Below, in pieces: positions 61,862 through 64,000 of a stretch of DNA of 64,000 nucleotides (positions within the stretch are counted from its first letter, which is position 1; each line of letters starts with the position of its first letter). The stretch comes from Microbacterium aurantiacum (GTDB taxonomy: Bacteria > Actinomycetota > Actinomycetes > Actinomycetales > Microbacteriaceae): contig NZ_PGGU01000005.1 in assembly GCF_002872075.1 (NCBI RefSeq), positions 434,259 to 498,258 of the forward strand. Direction: 5' to 3'. The notes under the pieces were generated by a model that saw only the letters and a list, made by a program, of their open reading frames with translations, did not search any database and was not told the origin of the DNA. A program made the translations under genes and the position numbers.

Positions 61862-63235
61862 ATGACCACGCACACCTTCGACATCGTCGTCCTCGGCGGA
61901 GGCAGCGGCGGCTACGCCGCCGCCCTCCGAGCCAGCGAGCTCGGCAAGACCGTCGCCCTCATCGAGAAGGACAAGGTCGGCGGCACGTGCCTGCACCGCG
62001 GCTGCATCCCCACCAAGGCGCTCCTGCACGCGGCAGAGGTCGCCGAGCACATCCGGGATGCCGCGCACGTCGGCATCACCGCCACACTCGAGGGCATCGA
62101 CCCGGCGGGCGTCCGGGCCTACCGCGAGGGAATCGTCGCGAAGAAGTTCAAGGGCCTCGAGGGCCTGGTCAAAGCGCGCGGCATCACCACCGTTCCCGGA
62201 CTCGGCCGTCTGCAGGCGGACCGCAGCGTCGCCGTCGGCGACGACGTGTACGTCGGCACCGATGTGATCCTCGCCACCGGCTCGTACAGCCGCACACTGC
62301 CCGGCCTCGAAATCGGCGGCCGCATCCTCACGAGTGAGCACGCGCTCGCACTCGATGTCATCCCGGACCGCGTCCTCATCCTCGGCGGCGGCGTCATCGG
62401 CGTCGAGTTCGCCAGCGTGTGGCGTTCGTTCGGAGCCGAGGTCACGATCATCGAGGCGCTGCCGCACCTGGTGCCGAACGAGGACATCGCCCTCAGCAAG
62501 GGCCTCGAGCGCGCCTTCCGCCGCCGCGGCATCCAGTATTCCCTCGGCAAGCGGTTCCAGACCGCCACGCAGGACGAGTCGTCCGTCACCGTCGCGCTCG
62601 AAGACGGCAAGGAGTTCACCGCCGACTACCTTCTCGTCGCCGTCGGGCGCGGTCCGGTGACGGCCGACCTCGGCTTCGAAGAGGCCGGCGTGACCCTGGA
62701 CCGTGGCTTCGTCACCGTCGATCAGGATCTCCGCACCGCCGTTCCGGGTGTCTGGGCCGTCGGCGACATCGTTCCCGGCCTGCAGCTCGCCCACCGCGGC
62801 TTCCAGCAGGGCATCGCCGTCGCCGAGCGGATCGCCGGTCTCTCGCCCGCGAACATCCCCGACGTGCAGATCCCCAAGGTCACGTACTCGAGCCCGGAGG
62901 TCGCCTCCGTCGGCGTCACCGAGGAGGCCGCGGTCGCCGAGCACGGGGCGGACAACGTCGTCGCGTACGAGTACAACCTCGCGGGCAACGGCAAGAGCGA
63001 GATCATCGGCACCGGCGGACTGGTCAAGGTCGTCCGCCTCAAGGACGGCCCCATCCTCGGGGTTCACCTGCTCGGCGATCGCGTCGGCGAACTCATCACC
63101 GAGGGCCAGCTCGCCGTCGCCTGGGAGGCGCACCCGGAGGACATCGCTCCTCTGATCCACGCGCACCCCACGCAGAGCGAGGCACTGGGCGAGGCCTTCC
63201 TCGCCCTGGCGGGCAAACCGCTGCACGCCCTCTGA
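61862..63235 (+). CDS. lpdA: Dihydrolipoyl dehydrogenase Lpd (E3)
   Basis: The 457-residue flavoprotein reoxidises dihydrolipoamide in the 2-oxo acid dehydrogenase complexes. It has the FAD motif VVLGGGSGGYAAA, the redox disulfide GGTCLHRGCIP, the NAD motif ILGGGVIGVEFASVW, AVGDI for the second FAD site and the active-site pair in HAHPTQSE. The ATG at 61862 is chosen because GGAGG lies 7 nt upstream; one at 61856 would touch it. The E2 gene sucB starts 68 nt downstream. Confidence 0.95.
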   Translation: MTTHTFDIVVLGGGSGGYAAALRASELGKTVALIEKDKVGGTCLHRGCIPTKALLHAAEVAEHIRDAAHVGITATLEGIDPAGVRAYREGIVAKKFKGLEGLVKARGITTVPGLGRLQADRSVAVGDDVYVGTDVILATGSYSRTLPGLEIGGRILTSEHALALDVIPDRVLILGGGVIGVEFASVWRSFGAEVTIIEALPHLVPNEDIALSKGLERAFRRRGIQYSLGKRFQTATQDESSVTVALEDGKEFTADYLLVAVGRGPVTADLGFEEAGVTLDRGFVTVDQDLRTAVPGVWAVGDIVPGLQLAHRGFQQGIAVAERIAGLSPANIPDVQIPKVTYSSPEVASVGVTEEAAVAEHGADNVVAYEYNLAGNGKSEIIGTGGLVKVVRLKDGPILGVHLLGDRVGELITEGQLAVAWEAHPEDIAPLIHAHPTQSEALGEAFLALAGKPLHAL

Positions 63236-63303
63236 ACACCAACAGGCCAACCAGGTCACTAAGCTAGACAAGCGTCATACAACTTCCTGAAGGAGACTCC
63301 GTC

Positions 63304-64000
63304 ATGAGCACATCCGTGGTCCTCCCCGCTCTCGGTGAGAGCGTCACAGAGGGTACGGTCACCCGCTGGCTCAAGCAGGTGGGAGACACCGTGCAGGCGG
63401 ACGAAGGCCTGCTCGAGATCTCGACCGACAAGGTCGACACCGAGATCCCCTCGCCCGTCAGCGGTGTGATCGAGGAGATCCTCGTCGCCGAGGACGAGAC
63501 CGTCGAGGTGGGCGCACTGCTCGCCCGTATCGGCGACGGATCGAGTGCAGCACCGGCAGCGGATGCTCCGGAAGCCGCCGCTCCGCAGGCCGAGGCAGCA
63601 CCGGAGGCAGAAGCAGCACCGGAGGCAGAAGCAGCACCGGCAGCCGAGGCAGCACCGGCACCCGCCGCCGAGGCACCCGCCGCCGAGGCTCCGGCCGAGG
63701 CCGCTCCGGCCGCACCGGCCGGCGATGCGACCGACATCGTGCTCCCCGAACTTGGCGAGAGCGTCACCGAGGGCACCGTCACTCGCTGGCTCAAGCAGAT
63801 CGGTGACACCGTCGCCGTTGATGAGGCGCTTCTCGAGATCTCGACCGACAAGGTCGACACCGAGATCCCGTCGCCGGTCGCCGGCGTCCTGCAGGAGATC
63901 GTCGCCGGCGAAGACGAGACCGTCGCCGTCGGCGCCGTCCTCGCCCGCGTCGGGTCGGGTGCCGCCCCGGCAGCCGCTCCCGAGGCACCCGCCGCCGAGG
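63304..64000 (+). CDS. sucB: Dihydrolipoamide acyltransferase (E2, SucB-type), cut by the window end
   Basis: The first 232 residues are present. There are two lipoyl domains, at about 1-78 and 143-218, each with the lipoylated lysine in [15 protein letters not shown] (Lys43 and Lys183). A flexible Ala/Pro/Glu linker joins them, and a second linker begins at the edge. The catalytic domain lies beyond the window. AAGGAG lies 10 nt before the ATG. With lpdA upstream this is the E2-E3 part of a 2-oxo acid dehydrogenase; oxoglutarate or pyruvate specificity cannot be decided from these residues. Confidence 0.9.
   Translation, partial: MSTSVVLPALGESVTEGTVTRWLKQVGDTVQADEGLLEISTDKVDTEIPSPVSGVIEEILVAEDETVEVGALLARIGDGSSAAPAADAPEAAAPQAEAAPEAEAAPEAEAAPAAEAAPAPAAEAPAAEAPAEAAPAAPAGDATDIVLPELGESVTEGTVTRWLKQIGDTVAVDEALLEISTDKVDTEIPSPVAGVLQEIVAGEDETVAVGAVLARVGSGAAPAAAPEAPAAE
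63601..63654 (+). repeat. 18-bp tandem repeat in the sucB linker
   Basis: The unit CCGGAGGCAGAAGCAGCA occurs twice exactly (63601-63618 and 63619-63636) and a third, diverged copy follows (63637-63654). It encodes PEAEAA-type residues of the flexible inter-lipoyl linker and could change length by slippage. Confidence 0.8.

Overview
The window is high-GC DNA from an actinobacterium, most likely a Microbacterium or close relative in the Microbacteriaceae. Evidence: GC-rich third codon positions, actinobacterial-only families (DUF3000, DUF3093, DUF3159, DUF3710, DUF4193, SepH), the pdxST/pdxR and rnd-thiolase-fadB-dxs-acnA neighbourhoods, and many starts with a TAnnnT box 6-7 nt upstream and no Shine-Dalgarno (leaderless mRNAs). 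It is chromosomal and mostly core; I see no insertion sequence, phage block or CRISPR array.

Layout. 0-6.4 kb: vitamin B6 genes (pdxT, pdxS, a MocR/PdxR regulator, pdxY), a HIT protein and thrS. 6.4-9.1 kb: a lipoprotein and a minus-strand run of three small proteins plus an FUSC-type membrane protein. 9.2-9.7 kb: four tRNA genes. 9.8-16.5 kb: a T5orf172/GIY-YIG-like protein, a dehalogenase-type hydrolase, an SPW-repeat membrane protein, an iron-box-controlled metal/siderophore ABC importer, a DUF1611 enzyme and a PemK-like protein. 16.5-29.5 kb: amtB with a GlnR-type box, zapE, rhodanese and sufE, RNase D, fatty-acid oxidation genes, and a TetR gene with two paralogous membrane proteins. 29.5-43.5 kb: dxs, a LysM-like secreted protein, aconitase with a perfect 24-bp operator-like palindrome, dut and the DUF cluster, sepH, a phosphodiesterase and topoisomerase A (parC). 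43.5-48.5 kb: an arginase-like protein and a four-gene lipid-condensation operon (KAS III, adenylate-forming enzyme, metallo-hydrolase, SDR). 48.6-51.6 kb: a glycosyltransferase and a TipA-like regulator next to a TsnR-like 23S rRNA methyltransferase. 51.6-59.2 kb: parE, a small zinc protein, and a tight sigA-murT-gatD-racemase-racemase run. 59.3-64 kb: PAC2 protein, pepA, lpdA and the start of sucB.

Four points stand out. (1) The TipA-like regulator keeps both cysteines of the thiopeptide-binding domain, and the adjacent methyltransferase has a 19-bp-spacer promoter with a central dyad: an apparently complete thiopeptide sensing and resistance pair. (2) The GatD homologue lacks its catalytic Cys and His, and its MurT partner has no cysteine at all, so this pair cannot act as the usual glutamine-dependent lipid II amidase. 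In a family with B-type peptidoglycan (cross-linked through the alpha-carboxyl of D-Glu) this suggests a ligase with another amine donor. (3) Directly behind it are two alanine-racemase-like genes with complementary losses: one keeps the PLP lysine barrel, the other the catalytic Tyr domain. (4) The KAS III/adenylation/metallo-hydrolase/SDR operon has the logic of the OleABCD pathway with different families in the C and B positions.
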